A stretch of DNA of 42,776 nucleotides from Skeletonema tropicum. Taxonomy: Eukaryota > Bacillariophyta > Thalassiosirophyceae > Thalassiosirales > Thalassiosiraceae. This document shows positions 11,936 through 22,377 of the stretch, piece by piece (within the stretch, counting starts at the first letter, position 1; the number at the start of each line of letters is the position of its first letter). A program made the translations under genes and the position numbers. The DNA lies in the NCBI GenBank assembly GCA_037178625.1, contig JAWZXG010000066.1, positions 1 to 42,776 on the forward strand. The letters are read 5' to 3'. The notes beneath the pieces were generated by a model. The model saw nothing but the letters and a program-made list of their open reading frames with translations. It was not told where the DNA came from and did no database searches.

Positions 11936-12106
11936 ATTCGTTTCTCACACTACGTTAATGATTACGTAATATACAGACTAATCAGTACTACTGCGATAAC
12001 ATCAACTAAGAATATAATTACATGGTAAGGATACATAACAAGGATAAAGATGGTGAGAAGTGAGTGATCGTCTAAGGGAATGAGACGTTCCGTGCTACAC
12101 GAAACG
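11936..12106 (-). repeat. LTR (5' LTR of the minus-strand element)
   Basis: 171 bp, identical to 5571-5741. It is followed by the second copy of AGGACG and then by the continuation of the 2238-bp duplication. Confidence 0.92.
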
Positions 12107-12940
12107 AGGACGTGAGGCAGATGTGCCACGTCACCACTTACAATTTGAGTGGTGTGTGCAGTGGTGTGTTCGAAATACGCGTGTGCAGCGTAGCCTCTCT
12201 CTCTTCAACCTATTAAATCATCATGAGCGTGCATGAGATATCAACCTGGGACAAGTTTGGGCAGAAACGGGACAAGTTTGGGCAGAAACGGGACAAGTTT
12301 GGGCAGAAACGGGAATATGGAAACACAGCAGCACAGGTACCATAGGCACCGAGCACCGAGCGATGTAGCATCACACAACGTTGTATCATTGTCTCATAAG
12401 AGAGGCAACTGAGGGTGGACGGTGGACATTCATTCTGCCGCTGATAGCAATGACTCTCAAAAACAGAGTGCTGATGGAATGAATCAACAATGGAGGAGGA
12501 GGGCTGGAGATTCAACCAGAACCAGGCGGGCGGGGCAAATACACATTACATCCGTCATCCTCATCAACACTGCAATTTTATCATCGTCTTGCCTCATAAC
12601 TCATAACGTAACTGCCATCCCAAGCATCGATTTACGTGACGGGCTGTATAGTAAGGATGGAAAGATCTGCATTATGTGGAAGCGCCAATGAACTCAAGGA
12701 AGCGTTTTGGGACATTCAATAAATGCTGTGACTAGTTTATCTTTGATCTTCTTACCGCAGAAGGAAGTGCCAAGTCATTATGGCTAGTTATCTAGTGGGC
12801 AACAAATTGGGATTCATATTTTCCAAAATAACAATTGGTCAACTTGCATTGGGACTCTCTCGACATGACAATACCGTTGTTCTGCAGGATTACCAGTAGA
12901 ATCCGACTCGATACGGAAGGTGGAAGGTGGCGACTGCAAG
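12107..12940. repeat. 2238-bp tandem duplication, copy 2, right part
   Basis: Matches 3327-4164 with one 4-bp indel. It begins with the right target-site duplication AGGACG of the LTR element. After 12940 the sequence continues into unique DNA (CGCTTGG), which is probably the original right context of the duplicated segment. Confidence 0.93.
12248..12313. repeat. 21-bp minisatellite, second site
   Basis: Duplicate of the array at 3468-3533, carried by the 2238-bp tandem duplication. Confidence 0.95.
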
Positions 12941-13586
12941 CGCTTGGATTATCGTGGATGCGATCAACCAGTGTTACTTTCAGTTTGTGTCGTTGGAAGT
13001 GGTGTAGTGGGTGCAGAGGATGGAAATGTAGCTATCGAAATTGGGCAGCAGCATCAAGGAGAGGCCTAGGTGATTGGTCATCCTGGTTGAGTTTGCAAGT
13101 AATTCCTCTTGGCAGTTCTGGTGACTTTGTTAGTTTATGCGCCATGGTCATGACTGAATCATGATTCGTATATTCACTCGTCATGCATCATTGGCTGCAT
13201 TTTCAGAAGTGTAAAGTCTTTCAATGATGCCGTTACTGAAGCCAAGGCTGTCCGTTCCACTGGCCCCTCGGCAGCGGAGATTGCCAAACTTCCCAAGTGG
13301 GAAATGAATAGAAATGAATGCATGCATGGAGGGGGAGTACTTAGAAGTCAAAGTAAAGTAAATTCAAGTACTCGTAGATATCCATCCTATTACTAGAGCA
13401 ATAATACACGTGCCACAGCCAGGTCCAGCAAGCAATATCACAGAGTGATTGCTGTGCACTTTGAACTATTACATAGGAGTAACAATTAACTACGTACTAG
13501 AACTTCTCCGAGAAAATACATCACGGAGTGATTGCTGTCCACTTTGAATTCCAATCTCACGAAGAATTTTGTTCTTAGTCTCTAAA
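12941..13586 (+). pseudogene. possible degraded nucleotide-binding oxidoreductase fragment
   Basis: Plus-strand translation around 12960-13060 contains VVGSGVVGAEDGNVA, which resembles the glycine-rich loop of FAD/NAD-dependent oxidoreductases (GxGxxG followed by A/E), but stops follow within a few codons. A second open stretch (about 13220-13395) reads FNDAVTEAKAVRSTGPSAAE and ends at a TAG. The two might be exons or decayed pieces of one gene. The match rests on one short motif, so the call is weak. From 13396 to 13586 I see nothing. Confidence 0.2.
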
Positions 13587-14751
13587 TCACTCATACCATC
13601 GTCTTTCCGTTTCTTCATAACTTTTGAATTCTCTCGGCAAGACTGTGAATACTTGATGTTGCCTTGCTTCTTTTGTCGCTTTGATGAAGCTGTGCTTGCA
13701 CTTCAAGGTCGACAACCTGCGATTGATATCATTATCGAGATCGGTCGGCTCCAAATTGCACAACTCCTTCCACTGCTCGGCAGTGATGACCATGGCAGTA
13801 GCAGTCACTCCCCTGCAATACCTCATTGTTGATGTTGACTGCCAAAGGTCCAATCTCCAAACTATCATTCTGCAATCCTTCGATATCAAGTTCGTCACCG
13901 ACAATTCGACGTTGTGCCGGTCTTGCCCGAGGAAGCTCATTAGTATCATTGCCTCTACTCTTCAGATTGCGCTTGCCTTCTTCTTTGACACGTGCTATAA
14001 TCAAATGCATAAAATCTTCCGTCTGGAATAAGTACTCACGTAACACCTTCTTCTGAAGTTCCGTACCTCGAGTGACTCCAAATTGCCGCAGTAATTTATT
14101 CCATATTGCATGGGCGCTCTCAATGTTTTGCTCGTCAATACCACCAAGAGTGCCCCATAGACGGAGCTGTCTCACAAGATGTCCACCAAAAAGGAGATGG
14201 GCTTTCATAGAGCGTGTTAGTTTTGGCTTCCATCCACTAATTGGGCAATCATCTTTGCAAAGTTTGTAGACGAGTTCTTTCAGTTCATCGGCATCCTTTT
14301 CCAGCAATGGGACCTTCTTATATGTCATTGTCGGGTATTTTGCTATAACAGCATCCCTTTTCCGTTTGTAACACTCCTTTGTTGGTGCAAATGGTCGAAG
14401 TCCTCTGCCATTACTTCCCGGATCACGAGTGTCACAGGCAATAAACATCGCAACCCGTCGTAGTTGTTTTAGATTTATACCAGCGAATTTGCAGCAGGCT
14501 AGCGTTGTTTCAACGTCGAATCTATGGTGTGCATTCCATGTTTTGATAATGTATTTCTTTGGAATGCCATTCTTCAACCGCCGCTGTATGAGTAACTCAA
14601 GCATTTCATCCTCAGTGTTGAAGCCGCCAGACTTGAGACTATCTAGCCAGTCACCTGCTTTCTTTGTCCGTGCACGTTTATTTCTTGTTGTTTCCTCGAC
14701 TGCATAGGTCCCTGGCATCTTAGCAACAAGCATTGGTCGGTGTTTTGTAAA
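13587..14751 (-). pseudogene. C-terminal part of a split gene of unknown function (host of copy A)
   Basis: The frame runs in from copy A and joins exactly to 18941-19523 if the element is removed (FEQ then FTKH). It is lysine/arginine-rich with a conserved-looking block GGHLVRQLRLWGTLGGIDEQ near 14130-14190. I do not recognise the family; a transposon-derived or DNA-binding protein is possible. A run CCCC at 13810-13813 (GGGG on the sense strand) marks a one-base shift. The first frame stops at 13732, while the next frame continues from there as VTATAMVITAEQWKELCNLE to a stop at 13587. One extra G would explain it, so the gene is either broken here or frameshifted. Confidence 0.55.
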
Positions 14752-14903
14752 TGATCGGCCCTCGGGGCCCCGGGTCGAAACAAGCGCAGTGAAGTGTCGA
14801 TAACGGGGCCGGGAGGTGCCCAACCCCTTATGGTCACAAATTCTCCATTTTTTTCCAAACTTTTTTCTACAGGGATCTTGGTAGGAATCAGTATAGTAGC
14901 TAT

Positions 14904-15113
14904 TTAGTGAGAAAGTTTACCTGGTGGACACGTAGAGGCTCTGTAGACCATACCGCTGTAGGATTTGTACTTGTTCCTACGTAGAAAGCGAGAAGTACCT
15001 GGCTTAAAGGCGCTTTTTACAGAAATTGATTGGCTATATCTGTCGAGGATACCGTCATTTGCAGAAAGAAATACAGGTACATTGTCATTATAGGTGACAT
15101 GTTTCTTCATCAC
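14904..15113 (-). CDS. second gene of copy A, first exon (about 64 aa)
   Basis: Starts KKHVTYNDNVPVF after an ATG, is basic in its second half (RFLRRNKYKSYSG) and ends at CCACCAG|GTAAAC, a splice donor in phase 1. The best acceptor lies 54 bases further (CCCTGTAG), after which the frame EKNGEFVTIRGWAPPG runs out through the element end. No domain was recognised. It lies about 110 bases downstream of the three-exon gene on the same strand. Confidence 0.4.
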   Translation of the reverse strand: MMKKHVTYNDNVPVFLSANDGILDRYSQSISVKSAFKPGTSRFLRRNKYKSYSGMVYRASTCPPGKLSH

Positions 15114-15225
15114 GAGAAATATTCTCCCTTTGTTGTATCGTTTATTGATTGTCGTTAATTTGTCATGTTGCCGCGATTGAAAATAAATTTGTCTTCAAGA
15201 CAAATTTAATAATATAACAGAAATT

Positions 15226-17456
15226 TTAAAGTATTTTCCATGCAAGTTGTGAATATTGCATTGGAAAAGAACTTCTCTCCAGGGATGATATACCTGAACT
15301 GACCAAGCTGTCGCAAATGGTGTGGCAAACAGGACTGTCTAAGGAGTGTTTCTGTAAGTCCATTATGTTGCCAAGTGTCACTAACACGATTATGTCATCA
15401 AGTTCCTGTGATTTATGTTTCGGAATGAAACGAAGCTTCGTCTCGCGATGACCGTCTACCAAATTTTGTTCAGCGACCATACTTTGCTTCTTGATCTCCT
15501 TCAGAGGTATGCCTTTGTGTCGGACTTGCTTGACACATAGGACTTTTTGAAGCCAGGTTGTCACAAAGAATATTATATGTTTTAACGATATATTCGGAGC
15601 TGGAAGTAACATTGGGAAAAGACCAAAAATGTCAGCGATGAAGTGAAGTATCGGACCTCAAAATATTTTTGTCGTGAGGACAAATTTATTTTCAGAATCG
15701 TACACCGTACCAGTGACACTCGTACAAGTATAATAACTCACCTTGTCTAGCAATGGACGATGTTGTATCTTTTACAGGTGTCACAACTGGAACTGGAATG
15801 ACCTTTTCCGACAGCTCTCCCAACATAGATCCAATAGTTCCAGACGCTTTTGTGTTCTGTGGAATTTCTCCAACTCCAACTGGCCGAGCTGCATTGCCAT
15901 TATTGCTACGAAATACACCAGCATCGTCTGCTTCCAAGGGGGCGTTATCAACATTACCAACACCCATATTGGTGCCATCATTATCACGTTCTCCTGACAG
16001 TCTAGCAACCGAAGTAGCATTACGACACGGATAATCCTTCACGGTAGAACCAGAAGACTCATGAAACAGGCGGTCGAGACAGCTGCGCGGAAGTCTACTG
16101 GTAGACAGAGAATCATATAAATGATCGCGAATGGTTTGGCGGCCCACAAGACTGTGATCTTCTGAGCAGCGGCGATATGCGCGAACAGTAGCAGGTTGTT
16201 CCCCAGCATGATACAGCAACGCCGGAAGATTAGTTGGGTCAACTGCTGACTCCTCACCAGAAGGAGTAGACGCTGGTATGTCCGTTTCAGACGGATGATG
16301 AGTATTCACTGGAGTTGCGGCACTACCATTGCTCTCTTTAGGGCACTGCTGTTCGATGTCATAATTTTTTGATGATTGCTTTAACTTTAACAAAGAACTC
16401 GCCTGCTCGACAACGTCATAATCATTATTATTATCGCATGATCTCCATGATTTGCATGATGCATCAAATGCTTCTGCCTGCTCAAAGTTAGTGCATCTAA
16501 CATGAGCGGGAGAGATGCAATCGCCTTGCTTTGTCTGCAGAAGAGGTATATCATGCTCGTTCTTGTTGTTGTCGACAACATCTTTTTTGTTGCCCGCTGT
16601 CACACCGCCATTGCTGAAGTAAATGAAAATAGGGATAAGTAAGGATAAGTGATTAGTTTTTGACATGACGACATTCATATGGGAGAAACAATACCAGTTC
16701 AAGTTTAAAATAAATTTGCATACATCACAATTTTATTTTTGGCATGAACTCTATGGAAGGTTAATACCACACAGCAAAAAGCGACTTAAATGTAGATGAA
16801 TGAGCGATCCTTTCTATGTTCGTACGATCAATCTACGTAATGTTTTACGCAGTGTTAAGCGTTTCGCTTATACATGAAATTCTGAATCACATAAGACGCT
16901 TCTTCCAATTTCAGCTCATCTTAACAATACACTTTCGGACTTACCCATTAGACAATACGCTGGAACACTCTGGAGCAGCCAACGACTGCAAGTTATGACT
17001 GTTATTTACACAACGGCCATAATTCATTATTCCAGCTTTGCTTTCTGCATCCGATTTGTAGAACTGAGCCGAGCTTGAACCGTTACAGGTAACGTTGCGA
17101 TTGGAAATGACATTGTAAGCGATAGATAATTGTTCCTGTCTGGTGCGATATAGATCCATTACGCATCCTAGCTCAGACAATACATGTTTTAGTTCACGCA
17201 TATTGCAAGAGGAAAGAACAAGCCTCAGAAGAGTATGTGGATCAGTAGAGTGTTCGAAGCATGGATTGCGCGATGATTGTAATTCTACTATTTCGCGGAA
17301 GATATGATCGCCTACACGCACTTTCGGCCATTGGACGTTGTAAATTATTTGACGAATAGACAGAAATGAGCATCTAACACCCTTCCGAGCGCTCTTGCTG
17401 TTCACGTCGGAAGAGGATGGTTGCTGTTGCTGCGCTTTCTCTCTTGAAGTGTGCAT
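15226..17456 (-). CDS. three-exon gene of element copy A, unknown function
   Basis: Exons 16945-17456, 15742-16613 and 15226-15599, minus strand, predicted 585 aa. Donors are GG|GTAAGT and AAG|GTGAGT, acceptors TTCAG and TTCCAG; both junctions keep frame (see copy B). Exon 1 is basic at its start with a glutamine run (AQQQQPSSS). Exon 2 is low-complexity and Asn/Ser/Asp-rich, probably disordered. Exon 3 is more hydrophobic (IIFFVTTWLQKVLC). No transposase, Rep or recombinase motif was recognised. The sequence is the same as in copy B. Confidence 0.6.
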
Positions 17457-17507
17457 ATTTTATACGGTCAATTTTGTTCGTGGTTTGGTTATGCCGGTCC
17501 GTAATGG

Positions 17508-17785
17508 TCACATATTTAAGATATTGATTTGCGTGCGAGGAATGTCATACGCAAGCCACTCATTATTATTTATGCACTCTTCTAATTGCATGTGGTGTTC
17601 CGTAGCATGATAGTCGATGAGTGGCTGCGCGGAAAAGTCACGGATGGCGACATGTTCTTCCTGCCAGCAGAGAAGCTGACACTTGAAGTTAGGAGAGGAA
17701 CAAGTGACGTCATATATTTGAGAATATGTAAAACGCGATCGATATAAAGTACTGTCAAACGCGATCGGTAACTCGGTTTTTGCAT
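17508..17785 (-). pseudogene. broken 99-aa ORF in copy A
   Basis: Homologous to the intact 99-codon frame at 38347-38646 in copy C. Copies A and B lack one base of the CACGTTGAAG segment (they read CACTTGAAG) and lack a 21-base segment near the start, so the ATG-started frame runs off after 67 codons (17582-17785) while the conserved C-terminal half (AQPLIDYHATEHH) is in another frame. Confidence 0.5.
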
Positions 17786-18940
17786 GATCGATGATCGTGC
17801 AGAAAAAGAGAAAAAGATGCCACCACAATGGCCTACAATGGCACCCCTAGTATGGCCGCCTATCTCAGTCCATGAGTATATTTCATAAGGTATCGATGGC
17901 CCATCCCTTAAACGACATTATGGCGATTTTTTCGCAGCAGTGTGGCGTTTCGGCTGCTGTAGGGGTGGAGATAATATCATTGCAATCCACTTCATTGAGA
18001 TTTGAAATGAAAACAACCACCTTCCCTGCACCCATCGAAGATGATAAACATCTATAGGCACTACCCCTCCGCTACCCATCGCCGATGGTAATATGAAGTG
18101 AGATTCTGGTTGCTCGGAATGACCATTAAAGCCCCCCCACACCTCCAAAATACCAAGGACACAAGATGTGCACAAAATTGCATAAATAATTTGACACTCT
18201 AACACAACAATAAGCCTGTAGACGGCGGATCGAGCGGCTCTAAAGACCGCAACTCATCAACATTATTATATATAAGAAGTGTCGGCTATTTATTGTCCAT
18301 AATATTGCAATAGGCTGGATAAAAATAGCAACATCATAGACAGAAATGACATTTATGTAGCATGTATTAGTCATTTATTTATGCGGTGTAGACAGTTGTA
18401 ATAATAAAACCCTGCGGCTGAATAGTTGCAAAGGGTGTTGTCTGCGATATAGTTCACTGGATATTACTATTGGTAGGGTTTGTGCAACGTGGTGGCTATG
18501 AGAGTAGCGGCTATCATGTTAGATACTGACTGTCGAACGAAAAAACATGCATGCATGCAGTTGCGCTCCAGGTTGCTCGGACAGCGCGCTGCACTTTTTT
18601 GTTAGCTGCTATCAAAATCTTATGCATCTACGATGCAATTTTGCTTGGAACGGCTCTAAGTAAGTAAGTGAGTATGTACTATAAAACGTTTCTGTTATAA
18701 GAATGTTATTAAACAAGCATTGCAGAGCAACTTTATAGACGGATACATTGCAAAAAAAAATCCAACACGAAATCCACAGAATAATTTTGACATCATGACA
18801 CATTTATGTTACAAAAACAAGCATTGCAGAGCAAATTTATAGACGGGTACATTGCAAAAAAAAAACAGGCCCCGAGGGCCCGCGCCGCACTACACACCAC
18901 ACACAACATGCAGTCACAAATCGCCGCGCGCACCATTTCA
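17786..18940. other. 5' non-coding region of copy A
   Basis: About 1.15 kb upstream of the copy A genes. It contains two imperfect repeats of a TATAAA-TTGCTCTGCAATG block (seen on the minus strand near 18710-18755 and 18818-18860), which look like promoter or transposase-binding sites, and the GGCCCCGAGGGCC motif at 18869-18881. A frame at 17918-18205 lacks an ATG and is probably not a gene. Confidence 0.5.
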
Positions 18941-19564
18941 TTGTTCGAACAGTGCAACAGCATCATCGGTAAGGTGACCATTGTGGTCGAAAATTACAAT
19001 GCTTCCCGGATTGAGTCTCTTTGGCAGAAGAAGATCCACTTCTGTCTCTTCTTGCTCTTCTGTTTCTTTCGACTGCTTGTTATTTGTAGCTTTGCTTTTC
19101 TTTTTCTTCTTTGCCGGCGAACCTCTTAATGACCGCATATCGACAGGATGCGAGACTGGAGTAATAATTGTTGTTTCATCTTCGAATACAGCCATGAAAT
19201 CATTGTGTCGTTGCACTTTTCCACGATCAGGGTGGTCTTTCCATGTCTGGTCCCAAGGCCGTTGACATTTCTTTTTTACGTTGGTCCCGCGTGTCCTGCT
19301 GATAAGGTCAGGGGTGAGGATGCCTCCAGCGTTATTTAGAGTATAAAGGCAGCCATCACAGATGACTCTCTTGTGTGCGTTAACTGTTGGCTTTAATTGA
19401 AAATTGAAGCAATTACGACTCTCATCACGGCTGAAGAAGAAATGTTTGGGGACTGAAAGCTTTGCAGGCGTGGTATCTTCTCCCCTTCTCGAACGTTGGG
19501 ATGATCGGCCGCTCTCGCTCCTGCTGTTGCGGCCAGCAGAAGGGGTGGTTTGACCTGTCGACAT
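18941..19564 (-). pseudogene. N-terminal part of the gene split by copy A
   Basis: A minus-strand frame opening with ATG at 19564 and stopped by the TGA that is the first codon of copy A (18938-18940). It has a basic, serine-rich start, then a possible zinc-binding stretch CDGCLYTLNNAGG...CQRPWDQTWKDHPDRGKVQRH, then a lysine-rich linker. A better model may join 19523 to an upstream exon (19609-19835) through an 85-base GT-AG intron (19524-19608). The phases match (AG + C gives Ser), which would make the ATG at 19564 intronic. The family is unknown. Confidence 0.55.
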
Positions 19565-19608
19565 GGTTCGGAAGTGCTAGCGGACCGAGTTGAATTCAGC
19601 AAGCCTAC

Positions 19609-19835
19609 CTATTGGCGGAGTCGTAGTTTTCGACACTTTTGACGATGGACTGTGCAACCGAATTAGCATCTACACGCTCCGTCTCCAAATATTTCGCCCT
19701 TTCAACCGTTAAGCTGAATGCTAGATTACTGTAGAGAGGCAAATCAAAGATATAGTGTCCATCAACCATTGTAGATATATTATCTCCTGCCATCCTGCCA
19801 TACAAGCTCCTTTTGTCGCTAGGTCTCGGCGGCAT
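19609..19835 (-). CDS. probable first exon of the gene split by copy A
   Basis: Begins at the ATG of MPPRPSDKRSLYGR and stays open to AATAG|GTAGGC, a plausible donor, with the stop TAG immediately inside the intron. The predicted peptide (about 76 aa) contains DGHYIFDLPLYSNLAFSLTV and has no recognised domain. The in-phase acceptor CAACAG at 19524-19529 supports joining to 18941-19523. The alternative is a separate small gene ending at 19605. Confidence 0.45.
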
Positions 19836-19968
19836 GTCACACCCTGCCGACGTGCCACCCACACCACACGTGATTTCCAGTACTATTATGACGCCCAATT
19901 ACTTCTACAGGCCAATAAATCGAGCGACTACCTGCCATGGACTGCGAAAGAATGCGTCGCTTGGATCT

Positions 19969-20053
19969 TCAACCTATTAAATCATCATGAGCGTGCATGA
20001 GATATCAACCTGGGACAAGTTTGGGCAGAAACGGGACAAGTTTGGGCAGAAAT
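19969..20053. repeat. fragment of the 2238-bp repeat with two 21-bp units
   Basis: Matches 3424-3508: CTTCAACCTATTAAATCATC through two copies of the GGGACAAGTTTGGGCAG unit. It shows that this segment is dispersed in the region, not only tandemly duplicated. Confidence 0.9.
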
Positions 20054-20059
20054 GGGTTA

Positions 20060-20175
20060 AGTCTCGGAGTCTGTCTCGGAGTGTCTCGGAGTGTCTCGGA
20101 GTGTCTCGGATTGTCTCGGAGTCTGTCTCGGAGCGGTATGGAGTGTCTCGGAGTGTCTCGGAGTCTAGCTTGGAG
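20060..20175. repeat. 10-bp tandem repeat TGTCTCGGAG
   Basis: About ten copies of TGTCTCGGAG with CTG/CGG interruptions, directly abutting the 21-bp minisatellite fragment. Not a multiple of three, so it is unlikely to be coding. Confidence 0.9.
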
Positions 20176-20240
20176 TGAATGGAGCGAGGAGCGAGTTGAT
20201 GTCTTTGGCATGTTGCTCGTTGCATCAGGTTGCATCACAC

Positions 20241-21144
20241 CATGAACTTAAAGTTAGATGGTACAATTGCAGTAACTCACTCTCTTATATCCTTTCTGTG
20301 AAATAGTGCCCTTATTTATCCATCAACCGTCGCTCGCCGTTGGAAAAGGCAGGGCAATATCAGGAGTGTGATAGTGCTCTTCATTTACGTATGTATGGTA
20401 TTCAGATGAATAGGTGTAGTTGCTCTGTCATTAAACAATTTGCAAGCGCGACCTGGATGCTATTAGACGGCGATCTATATCTTTGAGAGTGTGACTGGGT
20501 ATTCCATGATGTATGAAGTGGCATGGTTAAAACAGGAGGCAGGAGGTGGGAATTGGACATGGATAATTTCCACAAAACATCAAAAAGAGAGTGCATATCT
20601 GACAGAAAAGAAGTGAAGTAATGGTGCCAAAAGTAATGGAGGTCGAGGGCTCTCTCCCAAGCAATATCAGCATCCGTCTATTATGAGCAATTCACGTTGG
20701 TTTCAGAGTATCGTATGACTACTAACAGTTTCCTTCCAATCAGATGATGGCATCGAACCAGCTGCGGATGAATCTACCTACTACTCGATTAATACGTACA
20801 TTTGGTGTGTAATGATTAAAAAAGAGATTAAACATCAATTATATTATCATATATAGAAAGAGTCATTATGCAGCTATTACAAATCGCCGCAACTTATTAT
20901 TATGAGCAGTGTTATGTGTTGCCCGGCATTTTGTGTCTGTGGTAATCAGAGCGCATACGATCAGAACATCTTTGATTCGACCGCCACCACTTGCATAATC
21001 GGAATCGGCATTGAAAACTGGGTTGGGTACTGTCGATTATTTTGACTTTGGGCGTGGCAGCCCGATCCATAATACAACATATTATTGTGAGTATGCAATA
21101 CCATGGTCATGATGGTTCGGGCGCGGCCGGCGCGAAAAAACGCC
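20241..21144. other. intergenic, nothing recognised
   Basis: Only short frames below about 70 codons, none with a recognisable product. GC-rich palindromic GCGCGGCCGGCGCG lies at 21121-21134. Confidence 0.5.
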
Positions 21145-21146
21145 AA

Positions 21147-21350
21147 AAACCATACTTTAAGTATGATTTTCATTTTCAGACCCTTAAAACTTTACGATAA
21201 CTCCGTTTTCAGAAGCAAATAAGGGCAGAATCGGAATCTACGGTGAATTTTACATAAAAGAAAAGACTATCACCACTTATTTTTGACCTAACACAAAAGA
21301 AATAAATGCACTCCAAAAAAAACTACCTCTTCATACTTAAAGTATGGTTT
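21147..21350. mobile_element. MITE-like element with 20-bp terminal inverted repeats
   Basis: The 20-mer AAACCATACTTTAAGTATGA at 21147-21166 is perfectly reverse-complemented at 21331-21350, enclosing 164 bp of A/T-rich non-coding DNA (204 bp in all). Each arm is itself almost palindromic (CATACTTTAAGTATG). No clear target duplication was seen just outside. A related arm occurs alone at 22135-22152. Confidence 0.55.
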
Positions 21351-22134
21351 CTGCGTAGGACCCTAAAGCAACCTCATGACTGGCTCATATGGCAATGAAT
21401 ATTGCATAGGTCCAATCCCTAACCCTATTGCGATGATTGTTGGTCTTTGAACCATACGGATCGGCCTATTATTGACGTTGTGGTGGTCGAAATGAGACGA
21501 GGCGGGCGATATTTTGAACAAAATGTATGCAGATGGATATGGTGGAGAATCGACCAATGAACCGTATCAATCACCAAACCAATGCACAGAACAACGTTAC
21601 TATATATATGGAACGTGTCGGTGCTGAGGGAACGGGTGAGGAAGTGATAATATAGCGGTATTGATGGTGGCGGAGTGTTGGCGGATATGGAAAATAAAAA
21701 AATATTTTTCAATGGCATTGTTGGATCAGGACAAGTAACGATGCCAGAATATCGTACTTTAACCGCAGTTTATTGATTATCATACATATGAAAGGACTAC
21801 TGTGCATTATGAGGCGTCGATTTACAGTATTACCTTCAGTTTAATACTACCATAGTGAGCGGCACATCGGTAGAAATGCACAAGATATGCCCTATATATA
21901 TAGTGGAGGGGGCGTCGTGGGGGAGCGAATACAATACAACCAACGCATCGACGGTCGAGAACACACTATTGAGAAGTCGTCTACTAAATATTATACTATA
22001 ATTCAATGTTTAATTATAGTTGTGGGCGTACTAGTGTAGCGGCTGTCATGGTGGGGGATGTGTGGAGATTCGCCGATGTTGTTGCAAAAAAACAATTTTG
22101 TATACTATTCCTACGTAGGACAGCTGAATCGAAT
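21351..22134. other. intergenic, nothing recognised
   Basis: No frame above about 100 codons with recognisable content; microsatellite-like TATATATA near 21600 and 21895. Confidence 0.45.
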
Positions 22135-22142
22135 TCATACTT

Positions 22143-22164
22143 AAAGTATGGTCGACCATACTTT
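22143..22164. repeat. 22-bp perfect palindrome centred on GGTCGACC
   Basis: AAAGTATG-GTCGAC-CATACTTT reads the same on both strands. Its left half overlaps a TCATACTTAAAGTATGGT arm like those of the MITE at 21147-21350, so two arms meet head to head here. Confidence 0.8.
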
Positions 22165-22377
22165 TGATGAACCAGCACAGCATCAATGTTGGTAAAATCG
22201 AATTATAAGAGGTTTTAACTACGTTGAACAATGCTGGAAAGTGCCGATATCTTCCAACTTCAATGGAAGGATCGGTCTGGCAGTCGAGTCGAGTCGAGTC
22301 ACATCATCACCCCCCTGTCGATGAGACAACAGGAGGAGAGTCGGAGACTCTCAGAAAGCTGGAAAAAAAAACATGAT

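Larger units (their letters stand above)
5571..12106 (-). mobile_element. 6.5-kb LTR retrotransposon, coding region decayed (copia-type)
   Basis: The 171-bp direct repeats at 5571-5741 and 11936-12106 appear identical and are flanked by a 6-bp duplication AGGACG (5565-5570 and 12107-12112). The unoccupied site is present at 3327-3332, which proves an insertion. Minus orientation is shown by a purine tract GGGGAG directly inside the left LTR and by copia RT/RNase H remnants next to it on the minus strand. The LTRs lack canonical TG...CA ends and instead show CGTTTC...GAAACG near their termini. Inside the right LTR the minus strand reads CGGTTTATCAGACAGCC, a loose match to an initiator-Met primer site. 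The rest of the interior (6394-11935) is a mixture of stops and short tandem repeats with no intact gag or pol. Confidence 0.9.
14752..18940 (-). mobile_element. copy A of a new 4.2-kb element family
   Basis: 4189 bp with ends TGATCGG (left, plus strand) and ATTTCA (right), identical to copy B in inverted orientation apart from a 3-base T-run difference near B's right end. It lies inside a host reading frame: left flank GTAAA, right flank TTGTTC. Deleting the element restores the frame. Insertion is after an A and before a T with no net duplication (a 2-bp AT duplication would look the same). GC-rich motifs GGCCCTCGGGGCC lie near both ends in inverted orientation. Genes run on the minus strand. 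No transposase was recognised. Confidence 0.85.

Noticed and set aside
14752..14823. A 363-aa protein starting at 14823
   Set aside because: The first 24 codons come from the end of copy A, a GC-rich terminus that is open in several frames; the real gene continues at 18941.
17918..18205. 95-aa frame conserved in copies A, B and C (also 31675-31962 and 38775-39062)
   Set aside because: No ATG, overlapped by an opposite frame of similar length, and the copies are too similar for conservation to mean anything.
21415..21426. Interstitial telomere repeat (CCCTAACCCT)
   Set aside because: Less than two units; expected by chance.
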